From: Hygrocybe punicea
Taxonomy: Eukaryota > Basidiomycota > Agaricomycetes > Agaricales > Hygrophoraceae
Direction: 5' to 3'
Assembly (NCBI GenBank): GCA_963556145.1
Contig: OY744471.1
Span: forward strand, 2,907,590 to 2,971,589
Length of the DNA: 64,000 bases
The translations under genes were made by a program, and so were the position numbers. The notes under the pieces are model-generated. The model did no database searches, was not told the origin of the DNA, and saw only the letters and a program-made list of their open reading frames with translations. This document shows, piece by piece, positions 10,393 through 21,909 of this stretch (within the stretch, counting starts at the first letter, position 1; each line of letters begins with the position of its first letter).

Positions 10393-11241
10393 CACAGGGT
10401 GCACAGTAGCATACCATGTCACACAGTATCTTGAAAGTACTTGACAAGTATACTAAATATCATTACCATAACATTCAACATGGTATTGTAACAGTATTCA
10501 GACATAAACTACAATACTTGTGCTCAAATTCATCTGAAGGTATGAAGGCAAATGAGACTTATACCTTTTCAATAACATCAAGCCTTTTGTTTCACTGCTT
10601 TTACTGTATTTACAGCAAAGTACTGTATAGTTTGGATAGAATACTTGCAGCCTAAGATGAATCAAAGTATTAAACCAGTAAGGAAGTTGGGCCACTTTTA
10701 CTATTAGGATACCTTTTGAATCCTATCAAGATACAGTGTGAAATAGTATAGTACTGTTGCCATATTGTGGATTTAAGATACTGTGTCAATACTTTTAAGA
10801 TATCTTTATTATAATAAAAGTACTGAAACAGTATCTTAAAAGTATTGACACAGTATCTGAAATCCACAATATGGCAACAGTACTATACTATTTCACACTG
10901 TATCTTGATAGGATTCAAAAGGTATCCTAGTAGTGAAAGTGGCACAACTTCCTTACTAGTTTAATACTTTTATTCATCTTAGGCTGCAAGTATTCTATCC
11001 AAACTATACGGTACTTTGCTGTAGATACAGTAAAAGTAGTGAAACAAAAGGCTTGATGTTATTGAAAAGGTATAAGTCTCATTTGCCTTCATACCTTCAG
11101 ATGAATTTGAGCACAAGTATTGTAGTTTATGTCTGAATACTGTTACAATACCATGTTGAATGTTACGGTAATGATATTTAGTATACTTGTCAAGTACTTT
11201 CAAGATACTGTGTGACATGGTATGCTACTGCGCACCCTGTG
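10393..11241. mobile_element. 849-bp near-perfect palindrome (foldback element)
   Basis: The ends CACAGGGTGCACAGTAGCAT and its complement ATGCTACTGCGCACCCTGTG start two arms of about 410 bp, roughly 95% identical, that meet near 10815 in an AT-rich loop. Both arms carry the same 79-residue open frame in opposite directions; this is a symmetry artefact, not a gene. The insertion site lacks about 960 bp of Helitron present in copy B (36773 to about 37732), so insertion was accompanied by deletion or replaced an earlier gap. No clear target duplication. Confidence 0.88.
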
Positions 11242-12121
11242 AAAAGAAAATACAAAGTCAGAAAACTGTTTACACAAATAGTCAATTCACTCACCTCCAA
11301 AATGGAGATTGGTGCTCCAATGGCTTCATTATATGTCCTTGGAAATCCTGATCACTACACCAGTCATAAATTCATGCCATTCTTTTGGAGATCTTATGTT
11401 AAAGAGGTTATCAATGCATGGTCTGATGAAGAAATTGCTAATATATGTGAAGACCAAAATAATGCACAAAAGGTTGTTATTGGTAAGAATAATGGTGCAT
11501 ACATTGGACTTTCCAAAGTAAATAATTATATGTTCAGACCAGCCTTGTATGATAATGTATCACTGTATGACTAGATACGTCTTGCCACTATGGAACCAAA
11601 TAAAAGATGCACCAAAACAAAAAGTAAAGGGGCCAGAAAAGAACCCATGCAAAACCATATTTTGGACAATCTAGTCTGTGATGATTTGTCTGACTCTTTC
11701 ACTGAACCTACTAATGTTGATGACTCCAGTGATGACGACTTGTCTGATGTCATTGATAATGATATACTCATGGAGATAGATGAAATTCCAAAACCTGATG
11801 GTTTGAATAGAAATGCAGGCACAGAAATAGCTGATAAAACAAATGAAGTTGATGTTAATAAATTGACAAAAAATGAAAATGATTATACTTTACATCCCAA
11901 TCATCCACAATATCTCACCCACCATGCCAAAATGAAAGGAAATGATCCTTTCATAGTTCCTAATTTTATTCCAAACACTTTGCCAAGGGCTGACCGTGGT
12001 GATCGAGAATATTATTGTTGTACAATGTTAACGTTTTTTAAGCCATGGAGAAGTGGCAAGGAACTCAAATGTAAATTACAAACATGGGATAATGCTTTCA
12101 TAGACCATGAGTTTTCTAAAA
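11242..12121 (+). pseudogene. Helitron A RepHel, middle part (decayed)
   Basis: Matches Helitron B from about 37733 to 38605. Contains the region after the YxxxY box and the acidic linker (DDLSD...PTNVDDSSDDD). A TAG at 11572 replaces the Trp codon TGG of B. Homology stops abruptly at GTTTTCTAAA (12120); the following bases belong to gene G of element D in reverse orientation, which marks the left inversion breakpoint. Confidence 0.88.
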
Positions 12122-13671
12122 GAGATTGTCATCAAATCAGAACGACTGAAATCGGTTTGGTCTGCAATTTTGAGAATACACCAAATCCCCTGCGCCTCGA
12201 AGTTGGGTATGAATTGACTGAAGTTGTGGCCATTGCAACCATGAGGACCATCATCGAGAGCCTTCAACCATTCACTGATGACAGGGAAACCTGTTGGATC
12301 ATCTGTCGAGGCCGCTTGGGGAGGATTAACCTGGACTTGATTGTCTTGGGCATACTGTGGGGGTGGGGCTCCCGCTTGCATAATAAAGGGTGGTGTGGGT
12401 AGCCCAGGTGGATAGCTATAGTAAGGGAAGGGCATTCCCAAGGGCACTGGCAATGCCTGGGGTGCTGATGCTTCAGAGACGGATGGGGCTTTGGAGTTGC
12501 GCTTGGGCTCTGGCGCGTCTTGGAGTTTGAGAACTTCAGGCGGGGTGTCAAGTGTAGCATGCTTGTGTTGCTGTCAAGGCTGAGTCAAGATCTATGTCAG
12601 CAAATAATTTTTTGGTGTGGTGAGCTTATCTTACAATCATTATCGCCCATACCCCAATGTTAGCATTTGTCAGCTGTTGGTGTTCACCATTGGAATACAC
12701 CCAGCATCATTGTTTTGAGTGTTTCTCGCAGTTGTACTTGAGTTCGAGGGCTGTAACAATCTGTGCATTCATGACTGGACTATCCACGGCATTGCGAACA
12801 CTTTCAGCCACTGCAGCCTCCTCCTGTTTTTTGCACTTTGTGGCTCCCTGCCATGGTCAGTGGTATGAGGCCCACATTTTGAATAAATGCTTACCTTTCC
12901 ACCACGTTTTCCTGTCTCTTCCTCCTTAGGGGACTTATTGATGATGATTACTGAAAACGGCTTTTTAGACTTTGATTTGCTGGTAAGTTGCACAACGGCT
13001 GATTCGATGAGAGTTAAAAAGTTCTCGGTGGTTGTGAGGCACCTAGGTAAGTTGGCTTTTGCTTCGGAGGAAAATTTGTATGCAATGACCATCAAAGATT
13101 CATCCATATCCAATTTGGTCGCAACCTTTCGTCGAAAGTCTCGGAAGGATATAGTAGACATAACCCTTAGTTTTTCAAGCATTCCATCCACTGGGACTTG
13201 CACCAGAATTTCAACGGCTTCGGTCTCACTTTCCGAGAACTCCTCAACAACTAAATCCATCAGGTAGTTAGCAAACTGATCTGACAGCGAAGTTCTTCTC
13301 ATACCAACACCACCCTGAGTACCTTCAAGTTCATATTCTGTAATATATCCTCCATCGCTGATGCGGCATTCCTCCTCCTTGTCAGAGGCACTTGTATTCT
13401 GGGTTTCCACATTGTCATCTTTACTTGTCGGAGGTTCTTCATGAACTGAGCCAACTGAGGATGGTGTTCTGGACCCAGGAGCTTCTAGTTTTGCACCTTT
13501 ATAAGCTGGTTTCGGTTTGGGCCTCAGTTTGGATGGACCAGTATCGGCCGAAGCTTGTAGTGCTCCATTTCTCTTTGGCTCCCTGCGAGTTCCTTTTGCA
13601 GGCCTGCCAACTTGATTGCTGGATCCAGCTTTCTTGGGAGCTGCCCTTTCCTATGCTCGCTTGTTGACCAT
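12122..13671 (-). pseudogene. Gene G of element D, 5' part (severed by inversion)
   Basis: Minus-strand spliced gene homologous to 45275-47899. From the start (ATGGTC, 13671): an AT-hook-like VGRPAKGTRREPKR, a PKPKPAYK stretch, the conserved block VEILVQVPVDGMLEKLRV...SFRDFRRKVATKLDMD, then KSKKPFSVIIINKSP, an intron (GTAAGC...GGCAG), the block ELKYNCEKHSK..CWV, a second intron, a Pro-rich linker and the SAM-like SEWLKALDDGPHGCNGHNFSQF. It stops at the inversion breakpoint after DLMTIS. Nonsense codons occur near the start (TAG, codon 7) and at KQ*CW, so it was decayed independently of the break. The 3' exon is at 16939-17029 on the other strand. Confidence 0.75.
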
Positions 13672-13909
13672 GAGAGTGCAATAGCAGTAGTTGTGTTGGA
13701 GCAACAAAAAAGTGGCATGTTGTTGTTTGTTCAGATGCCAGGTTACTATGATGTTTCTCACTTGTTTCTGCATTATAATTCACAAAAATTCGTATGCATC
13801 TCTAGAATATGCATAACTTCATGGGCCTGTAGGGTAGTATAATGTACGACCATTTTCTAGAGCAGGAAAATTGCAAACTGTCTAGATTGGCACAGTAATT
13901 GAGCAAAAT

Positions 13910-14099
13910 AAAATAAGCGGTCAAAACATTTTGATTTCAAGCTGAGCACCTCCGGAAGCTTCATGGCTTCAAGTTTTGTATACAGTTTGTGGTGCTCCGA
14001 TGTGTTGTTGATTAGTTAAAATTCAAAACATAGAGAGATATGCAAAATGATATTCTTTTATGAATTTTCGTGCCGTGCCAAAATAACTGCAAACAGCAA
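13910..14099. repeat. Left TIR of element D (about 190 bp, now inverted)
   Basis: Ends GTGCCAAAATAACTGCAAACAGCAA at 14099 and is followed by TA (14100-14101) and then Helitron A. It pairs with about 21910-22425. Shared internal landmarks: ACACATCGGAGCACCA, TTTTGAATTTTAACT, GAGGTGCTCA. Confidence 0.85.
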
Positions 14100-14101
14100 T
14101 A

Positions 14102-16938
14102 AGACAAGTTGAAGTCATTGGTTCATTTGCTTTCATTATATAATGGGCCAAATCACTTATGGCAATGCCAACTTGACCATAAGGAAATATTTTGGGTTTA
14201 TCTTGATGCAATAAACGTCTGATTGTATTTCTAACGGTTTCTAAATCTGTTATGTTATTCTTTGATCGTTTGAATCCTAAGCCCAAAATCTTTAATATTT
14301 CATTGATGCTATTGAATCTTTTGTTCCAACTTGATGGATCTTCATTCCATATTGCTAGTAATATTGTAAAGAGTGAATCGTAAGCACAGCTCCAATCTTA
14401 CGCATCCCATATAAACCCTTTTGGTTCATTTAATTCAATAGTACTTGTTTTTTGTCTTTTTTTCACTATGGAAGATGAACTTACAAGTTGTTCTAATTTT
14501 CATTTTTTATTTTGCAATACATTGGCTGTGGAATTTTTAGAAGCAACAGTGACTGGAACAGTTCCTTTTGCAGGAACAAAGTTGAGGTTTCTGAAATCTG
14601 CCTTTTGATTTTTGCTCATAGGTTTAATTAATTGCCATGGAGAGGGCTGTGCTGTGTATTGGTTTGGTTGCTCCATGGCTTTCCATGCAATAGCATGATG
14701 AATGTTTTTTGGAACATATGACTTTCCTTTCCATTTTCTAAATTGATCAATGATAGAATTTCGCTGATCTCCCTTGAAATGGTCTGGTAAGAGTCCTTGA
14801 TATTTCAGTTTGGTAATCTCATCAAGCAGTTCTAATTCTCTGAATTCTTGCCTGAGATATCCAGAAGCACCCCTAGTGATTACTTTAGGATCAAAGCCTT
14901 GCATGATGATAGTTCCTGCTGCAGAAGCACTTCTTGATAAGCAAGTATAATAGGATTGGTGGTTTCTACAACTACTGAGGTCGACCACATTGTTAGGACG
15001 AGTATGTCCTTGACATGCATAATCAGTCATTGCAAAATTAGGTAGTACCAACACTTGTTCTCTTGACAAAGATATCACATCATCATTGGGTAATGAGCAC
15101 ATGGTGGAAGTGACATGTTTCATAATTGGCACCACATTTTCAGGAAGTCCTTCTATGTTAATTTTTTTTGGAGGATTCAATAATCTGACAAATAAAGTGT
15201 CCAGTACAGTTTGTTGTTCTAGACCTATTGCACTCTGCCAACCCACAACCATGCCCTCTGCTCCTTTGGTAATGCAGCACTCCATCGCATCATTGTTTCT
15301 CAGCATCACTGGCATGCCTACACATAGGTCTAATCTTCCTGGTATATGATCAGAGGATGATGCATGTGGTTGGCTCCAAAGTAGTTTTTGAAGTGAAGGT
15401 TCCAATGTCTTTGTGTGTTGAATAGGATCCAAAATTGTTGACATGTGATGAGACTTTCTTTTGCTATTGGAATTAGTAGGATCATTCCATCTGTCTATAG
15501 AATAAAATGATGTTAATGGTCTTTTATTTTCAGCAGCAAAACGTTGAATACCAAGTTCATTGATTTTGTCTTTTTGTGCATTCAATGCAGTTACAACTGA
15601 TACATTCCTGGATTTCTTTTGGGCTAATTTTAGATCATTTAGACCTTTTCCTGCAATGCGAGTATGAAGAAATGCAATATCTTCTTCAGTACATGCTTTG
15701 TATCTCATGTTTTCCAACGCCTGTCTCAGTTGGACATCTTCTTTTGACTGATTGGTTTGTCTCATATTTTCACATAATATAACAACCGTTGTAATCTGAT
15801 GCCAAAGAGCTTTGCCTATAGCAGCTTCCTGATTTGGTATAGTTTGACTGGAATTGATTTAGACACCAATGGTTCCAGAGTACAATGGAGCACCACTCAT
15901 AGCTGGTGGAAGTTGTCCAAAATCTCCTGCAAATATCATATTAATGCCACCAAAGGGTTCATCATAAACACCACATGCTTTTGCACACTGAGCACTGATT
16001 TTATACATATCTCTGCAAGATAACATTGACACCTCATCAATGAAAATGTAATCCACACCATCAAGATTGGCACGGACTTGTGCAAGGGAACAAGATGATC
16101 CTCCCTGATTAATTCCAAGAATGGAGTGATATGTGGATCCATTTACAAGGGCAGCAGCACCACCGGTTGGTGCAAGAACCACAAATCGATGATTCTCATT
16201 GTGTTTACCAAAGAAACTAGTCAATGCTTTGATGACTTGTGATTTCCCTGTGCCTGCCATCCCACCAAGATACATGCATAGCTTATCAGAACCGTTAATC
16301 AAGGTAGAGTGATTCGCAATGATATGAAATGCTCTCTTTTGGTCAGTGTTGAACTTGTAATCATTGATAGTTACATCAATAAGATGACGAACAGCTCTGT
16401 TTGCAGGAATAAACATATGGTTGATGTATGCTGCGTCCACTATCTTGACATCATTATATTGAAAATTTCCCAGTTTATCTATAGTTGCTGTGTTTGTTGG
16501 TAAATTTTTATTTCTGTCATTGATGATTTCCTTTTTCTTTGCAAGGACTGCAGCTCTCCATAATTTTGCTGATTGTACTACAGGTGGTTCTATAGGTATC
16601 AATGGTCCTATATCTGAGGTACCATCAATACAATCATTGAGCCACCCTGACCTTTTCAAAGTTCTTTCAGCTATTAACGTTTGATCCTTCCTCTTTTGTC
16701 CTTTATGGCCAAGTTTCAGAAGTATTTCTATGTCATTATTGTCTTCACCAATATTATTGTTGAAGTCATCACCATTAACGGCTAATTCAGCATTGTGCAT
16801 GTCATCCAGTTCATCAAGATTGTTTGAAGTTGCCCATGAATACCTTATATCTTCAGTATTATTCTTTCGACGTTTAGCAGAGAAATCATCTCTTGCATCT
16901 AGACACTCATATCGTAAACCAAAGTATTTCATGATCTC
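14102..16938 (-). pseudogene. Helitron A helicase and C-terminal protease domain (inverted, decayed)
   Basis: Minus-strand continuation of RepHel A. Reading from 16938: the acidic linker, then a Pif1-type helicase with Walker A GMAGTGKS (about 16250), Walker B DYIFIDEVSML, the FAGDFGQLPPA box (about 15915) and the C-terminal DYACQGHTRPNN motif (about 15000). The C-terminal cysteine-protease-like domain (SCAYDS region, about 14385) is then cut at ...TSTCL by element D (14099). Lesions versus Helitron B: TAA for CAA after SGTIGV (about 15858) and TAA for GAA in WDA*DWSCAYDS (about 14400). Relative to the first half it points backwards because of the inversion. Confidence 0.9.
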
Positions 16939-17029
16939 CAGCTGTCCCGGAATGAGCATGGGTACCGCAATCGTACTTCTGAAGTACGCCAGGATGGATG
17001 TTGACTTGGTTCGCAAAGACAGACGTTAA
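16939..17029 (+). pseudogene. Gene G of element D, 3' end (severed by inversion)
   Basis: Reads CPGMSMGTAIVLLKYARMD... to TAA at 17029; element C has CPGMKLGTANVLLQYARDD. This is the last helix pair of the SAM-like domain. The rest of the gene is on the minus strand at 12122-13671. Confidence 0.8.
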
Positions 17030-17880
17030 TCCTCGGGCCTTAGACTTAGATAGATTCCCCATGAAAAGTATCACTCCCCACTCAGTTGTTTTCATTCGAT
17101 TCAAAATGATGGTTTATATAGATTCCCAGCCCAAATGCTCTACTTACTGAGTTGTTTTCCTTCTTCTGTTGCATACACACAACTACTTCGGTCACTCTGG
17201 TTTATCGATCCTAATTTTACTCCAATGGCCTTCAGAAACATGAAATGTTTGATTTTGAGGTGACATAAAAGGGGATGGATTCTTGACTTCATGGCAAAAC
17301 CAATGGCGAGTGATTTGTGGCAGATGAAACACATCACTTACATTCCCTACAACCCATAACCTAGGAAACATAGCGCAAACATCCATTGATGTAGCTGCAT
17401 GTTTACTAGGTGATCAGGGAGCTGTACAACCCAGGAGATGTGCTGACGACAATTACATCGCGGCCTCATCAACTATGGGTTATTCCTCTACAAAACAGTG
17501 AATCAATAGCATTGGCTGGGTTCACAAAATGAATAGTTGTTGGTCGATTAGACTAGAGGTGGGACAGTCCACGTGTGAGGTTTGGATGTGCCCGGAGGGC
17601 GCCTGTGGTTTGAAAATGCTTCCCTGGGTCGTCCAGCTTTGTTTGCGTCTGCTCGCACGCTCATTTTGACCTTGCTTGTCCACATAAACTGTTGGACACA
17701 GGTTATCGAGGCATGAGAACTGCTTTCCACAAAAGGGCTTCACTGATATGTTTGACAGTTGCAAGGGGGAAGCAATCAGTGAGAAGGGGATGTTTAGGCA
17801 TGACAAACGAACCTGATGTGCCTTGCAGGGTTCTTGCCTCTGCTGAAACTACCATACGACACTAGTTGTAGCAGTTTTCA
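17030..17880. other. Element D interior, unrecognised
   Basis: Between gene G and the cyclin copy. A short minus-strand frame around 17192-17386 (LWVVGNVSDVFHLPQITRHWF) is protein-like, but I do not recognise it and it is bounded by stops. Element C has only about 80 bp between G and the transposase, so this is part of extra DNA unique to D. Confidence 0.4.
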
Positions 17881-18736
17881 AGATGCGGACGGTGACGTGG
17901 ATGACGGGCAAAGTCACACGCATACGCTCTGCACCGCACAAACTTGAAGCTGCACTCTTCCGTGACTTTCACTGCCCTCATTCTCCTGCAGCTCCTAAAA
18001 GCCCGGTTCCCGACCGCACGTGGGTCCTCCAGTCACCGTCTCTTCATATCAGCGTTCATGATCGCCAGGAAGGTCATCTGTGACGATACCTACTTGAACA
18101 AGTCCTGGAGCATTGTCACTCAGGGCATGTTCACGCTCCGTGAGATCAACGAAATGGAGCGCGAGATGTGCAGCTACCTCAAGTGGGAGCTCACCATGGA
18201 TAACCCGATATTGGCAAACTTCAAGGTCATGTAAATCTGGACCTTATCCCACATATTCCCTGCAGATGGTTTTGAAGAAGGCCCTTGTGGCCGCTACGTC
18301 TGCAGGTGTTGGTGGCAGTGGCCATGGCAGTGCGCCAGCGATGTTGGTGTTGCCAGCTGTGCATGTCCCACACAATTTGAGTACGAGCCCGATTCCATCA
18401 TTTGGCCAGCGCCACCTGTCCCCACCGAAGCCATCTCTGCTGCTGCCCCCAGGAAGCAGCGCCAGCAGCACCTGGACCAATCCGAACAGTAGTGGATCAG
18501 GCTCTTTCATGACAACAACAACGACAACGACGTCCAGTGCACCGACGTCGTATGGGACACCGCCAGCCACTCCAGACACGCCATCATCATTGTGCAGCTC
18601 GACCTCAAATTCCCCTGCATCCTCTGCATCCCCACCAATGCCAATGGGCATGGTGGACCTGTCCGCACAGATCGTGTCTTACAACACTTCGCCTGGATTG
18701 GCGATTCGTATTGAGAAGGTTCCGCCTGTGCATTGA
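17880..18736 (+). pseudogene. Pcl/Pho80-type cyclin copy (frameshifted pseudogene)
   Basis: Contains most of a fungal Pcl-type cyclin box: TFTALILLQLLKARFPTARG, SSHRLFISAFMIARKVICDD, TYLNKSWSIVTQGMFTLREI and NEMEREMCSYLKWEL (about 17960-18220). It continues into GPYPTYSLQMV and a Ser/Thr/Pro-rich tail with TPPATPDTPSS, typical of the C-terminus of these cyclins (partners of Pho85-like kinases). The frame is broken: the segment before the box (DGDVDDGQSHTH...) is in another frame with stops, and a one-base shift at the VM*-KSGP junction (about 18233) separates box and tail. No introns are apparent inside the box. It lies between gene G and the transposase of element D, so it is likely host DNA captured by, or inserted into, that element. 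Confidence 0.75.
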
Positions 18737-20319
18737 TAAAAGGGAAGATGTATGCTTTTGCTATTCTGTCTGTCTGGTAGTAGGACCAGGCACTATGCTG
18801 GTTAATTTACCAGACATCACAGGGGGGGGGGTGGAGAGGACCTCCACCCTACACTCTTCCTTGAGGTCCATCCGAACTCAAGTTCACTTTGAGCAAAGGT
18901 TCCGTGTTCTTGACGATCCTTTGGACATGGCTTTCTCCACCTCCATTCTCGATTGATCAACGTTCTCTGTGATTTATTTTGTGCCTTTTGCATCTATGCG
19001 TGCTTGAAGGACTTTTTTCTCGTCGTATTTGCATCATATGGACTATAATATCTAATATTTATACCCTCCGTCCACCCCAGCACTTGTGCACCCCGGATCC
19101 CCACCATGCCCATCGCCACCAGCAACAGCAACAGCAATATCAAGACCCCTGCAAATACCACATCCACCCAGATCACCATGCATTCATGGACCTCATCCGC
19201 AACTCAGATGGCCACTCCACATCATCTCTGGACCTAACAGATGCCCAATCCCAGTTCCCCACCCTCTCCGCACATATCCCATGCTTCCAGGAGTGCTGGT
19301 GCCAGTGCTTCTGCATCATCATCATCAGCAGCAGCAGCAGCAGCGCATGACCCATCTCTCCAGCTCCCACCACTCCCACACCTTTGAGCCAATGGGCATC
19401 CACGCCCACACATACACGCATCCAGCAACAACATAGACACCCTCACAAGCATGCCTGGTCACACTCCATGTCAGCAACCCTGTTGCTTCTATTTCTGCTT
19501 CACGTACATGTGAAATCTCAGCATCAACAGCAGCTACAGCAACCACAACCAGAGCTGCAGCTGCAGCAATATGCGTCAAACATGCTGCCGCCACCCTGTA
19601 TAGCTCTTCGATCGTGGGAAACAGAGAATGGTCGTGGCAGCACAACATCCACAACCTCTCAGCTTCAAGTTCAGTCTTGGGTTCTGGTTCTGGTGTGGGG
19701 GCACACTTCAATCACGGGCATGAAAGTTCAAGTTACTTGCGCACCAACATATTGGGCCTGGCACATACATTGACAGGAACGAGGACCACCACGACTGTGA
19801 GTGGTAACACAAACATGAATGCAAGGAAGGACGGAAGAGAGCATAGTTCCTTGTGGACACACATGCTCTAGGAGTTCAGGACAATACCACAACAGATTGG
19901 GATGGAACTGGCAGGCCAGTGTGAGTGGGGAAGGTCCGGACTTTGAGCAGGGTGATTCGCAAGGGCAAATGCAAGCTCGGGCGCAGGCATTTGAGTGAGA
20001 TCGAGAATGACAATTTGCACTGTGACCTTTGAGCCAGCTGCAAGAGGAAGGAGGGACTATTTACATCAGCAACAGGAAGATGGGCAATTGGCTTCGCAGA
20101 TGCATGTGAGGGTGGTGAAGGTAGCAACGTAAGAGTGGAGGAAGAAGCGCAGGACTCAGGGGCTTTGTGGGTGGATCTGTGGAAGTGAGCGTAAGCCTTG
20201 GGAATGAGGAAGCAGTCTCAGGGTGAAGTTTTCATAGCTTTTGCTCGATTAAACTTGTGACAAACAATTGGGAGGGTTGTAAAGTACACATTGATATTCG
20301 TCCAATGGAATACATGTAG
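18737..20319. other. Low-complexity, decayed coding-like sequence in element D
   Basis: Plus-strand fragments in shifting frames rich in His, Gln and Ser (CAG/CAT runs at about 19120-19345 and 19515-19570; a G9 run near 18822). No domain can be named. It may be the flank of the captured cyclin gene. No RNA gene seen. Confidence 0.4.
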
Positions 20320-21698
20320 CTATGTAATATAATTGCAATGACAGAACCACCCAGCTGCGTCGTGAGCTGAAACTGAGTAAACCGCCTCAGTCAAAAGAGC
20401 ATAAACTCCCGTATCATCATTATCTCCCATAGCAGCCAAAAAAGCATGGTGGTTACGTCGTAGATGAGCCTTCACAGCTGAGAATGTCAGCTCAATTGGA
20501 TTGTAGTCTGGGGAATAAGGTGGAAGAAAGACACAGTGCATTCCACTAACATCCAAAGTGAGTGAGTTGCTTTCAAGGGAAAGGAGTCAATCAGTAATAC
20601 CTTTCATGGATTAGCTCTTGAATCAGCTCAGATTTGTGAATACGGCAATTGTCCATCACAATGACTGAGTTGGGGCCTGGATATGGGCTCATCCGACCAA
20701 GTAGACCCATGATGAATTGAGCAAAAGTAATGGTGGTGAAGGATCCTTCCACGATCTCCAATGCTAAAATTCCATCTAAGTAGAGTGCTGGTAAAATAGA
20801 ATACCTGGTAATACTACTTGTGAGTATTCAGACTTAGTGTACAAGGGGCAATTGGAATTGTACCTTCGACCGTGAACAAAAAAAGATTTTCGTATAGCAC
20901 GGTGACCTTGACAAGAATAGCCATATCCCTGGCTCAATCTTCGGTCAGCAGAACTTTCATCTACAAAAACGAGCTGTTCTGCGGTGTAAAAACCCATTTC
21001 ATATATAAAACTGGCCCTCTTCTCAATATTTCGTTGTAGAGACATATATATCTCTGGGTATGTATTCACTCATTTTACCATATTCCCTATTTGTTCTATC
21101 ATTTGTATGTAGTGGCTGTTGTAAATAGTCACAAACAAGAAGAGATTCTTGGGTTTTTACCCCATCAACAAAATTCGCAAAACACTGAGATTATGCGCCT
21201 ACAAAGGCTGCTCTCTCTACATCGTTCCATTGCCACATGAGTTACCTAGATAACCATGATAAGCATTCAAGCAATATACTGAGTTTTTATGAATGCTTAC
21301 CGTCTTGAGTGTAAACCCCGAGCGATCCAAGGCACGCCATACTGACGAAAGACTGACAGCAACCCCACAATTCAATTCTAGACCAGATTGAAGCTCGTCG
21401 AGGTAGGTATCACAGTTTCGGGCAAGCCATCCTCAAAGGTACTGGGATCTGGGTAAGTCAAGATTCATAAAGGAGTACAACAAACCTCAATATTCTCCAT
21501 AGTCAAAATGCGAGGTTGGCCCTTTCTCTGTAATTCCCTTGCTTTGAATGGTTTTCCTGTTTGTTGCCAAAGCTGCTTGATTCGCTAGATCTGACATTTA
21601 CTAACTCTGGTGTACGCCATTATCTGGTCCAAGGAGCAGAGGGGAAGCATTCGTACAATGGCATAGCAAAGGTCTTCAGAGATCTTGATGCCTTTCAT
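20320..21698 (-). pseudogene. IS630/Tc1-type DDE transposase of element D
   Basis: Spliced minus-strand gene starting MKGIKISED at 21698. Order: a helix-turn-helix region (MAYTRVSKCQI.RIKQLW), a linker exon (CDTYLDELQSGLELNCGV..SLSSVWRALDRSG), then the DDE fold with LVFVDESSADRR (first Asp), NSVIVMDNCRIHKSE (second Asp) and PPYSPDYNPIELTFSAVKAHL (catalytic Glu), ending at 20320. Introns are short GT-AG (for example between HE and SGMH, about 20550-20605); one longer intron (about 21065-21300) splits the N-terminal half. At least two stops, TAG in the HTH (element C has CAG) and TGA in QYL*GWLA, make it a pseudogene. It is convergent with gene G. Confidence 0.85.
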
Positions 21699-21909
21699 GG
21701 TGATATTCAACTTCTACATTGAACTTCACATGTTACTTTGTAGTCATCGTCTCAGATTGCAACATTGGAAACTTGCCACCAAAAACCTAACGAGCACCTT
21801 CCAGAAACTTGTTTTTTACTATAAAACCAATGAAGTATTCAGTATCTACATTACTTGGAGCAAGGAAATTTGGAACTGATTTACCAGTGGTGTAAAACTG
21901 ACAAGGTAT

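Larger units (their letters stand above)
12122..16938. other. Inverted segment (4.8 kb) joining Helitron A and element D
   Basis: At the left breakpoint the Helitron helicase frame (+) runs into gene G of D (-). At the right breakpoint the Helitron helicase (-, starting LEIMKYFGLRYE) abuts the last exon of gene G (+, starting CPGMSMGT). Reversing 12122-16938 in one step rebuilds both the Helitron (TTTTCTAAA.. + GAGATCATGAAATAC) and gene G (DLMTIS + CPGM; element C has DLLSICPGM). It also places D in the Helitron with a TA duplication. Confidence 0.85.

Noticed and set aside
10416..11218. Two identical 79-residue frames on opposite strands
   Set aside because: They are mirror images produced by the palindrome.
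19086..19773. His/Gln/Ser-rich plus-strand frames
   Set aside because: CAG/CAT low-complexity sequence with frames shifting every 100-200 bp; not supportable as a gene.
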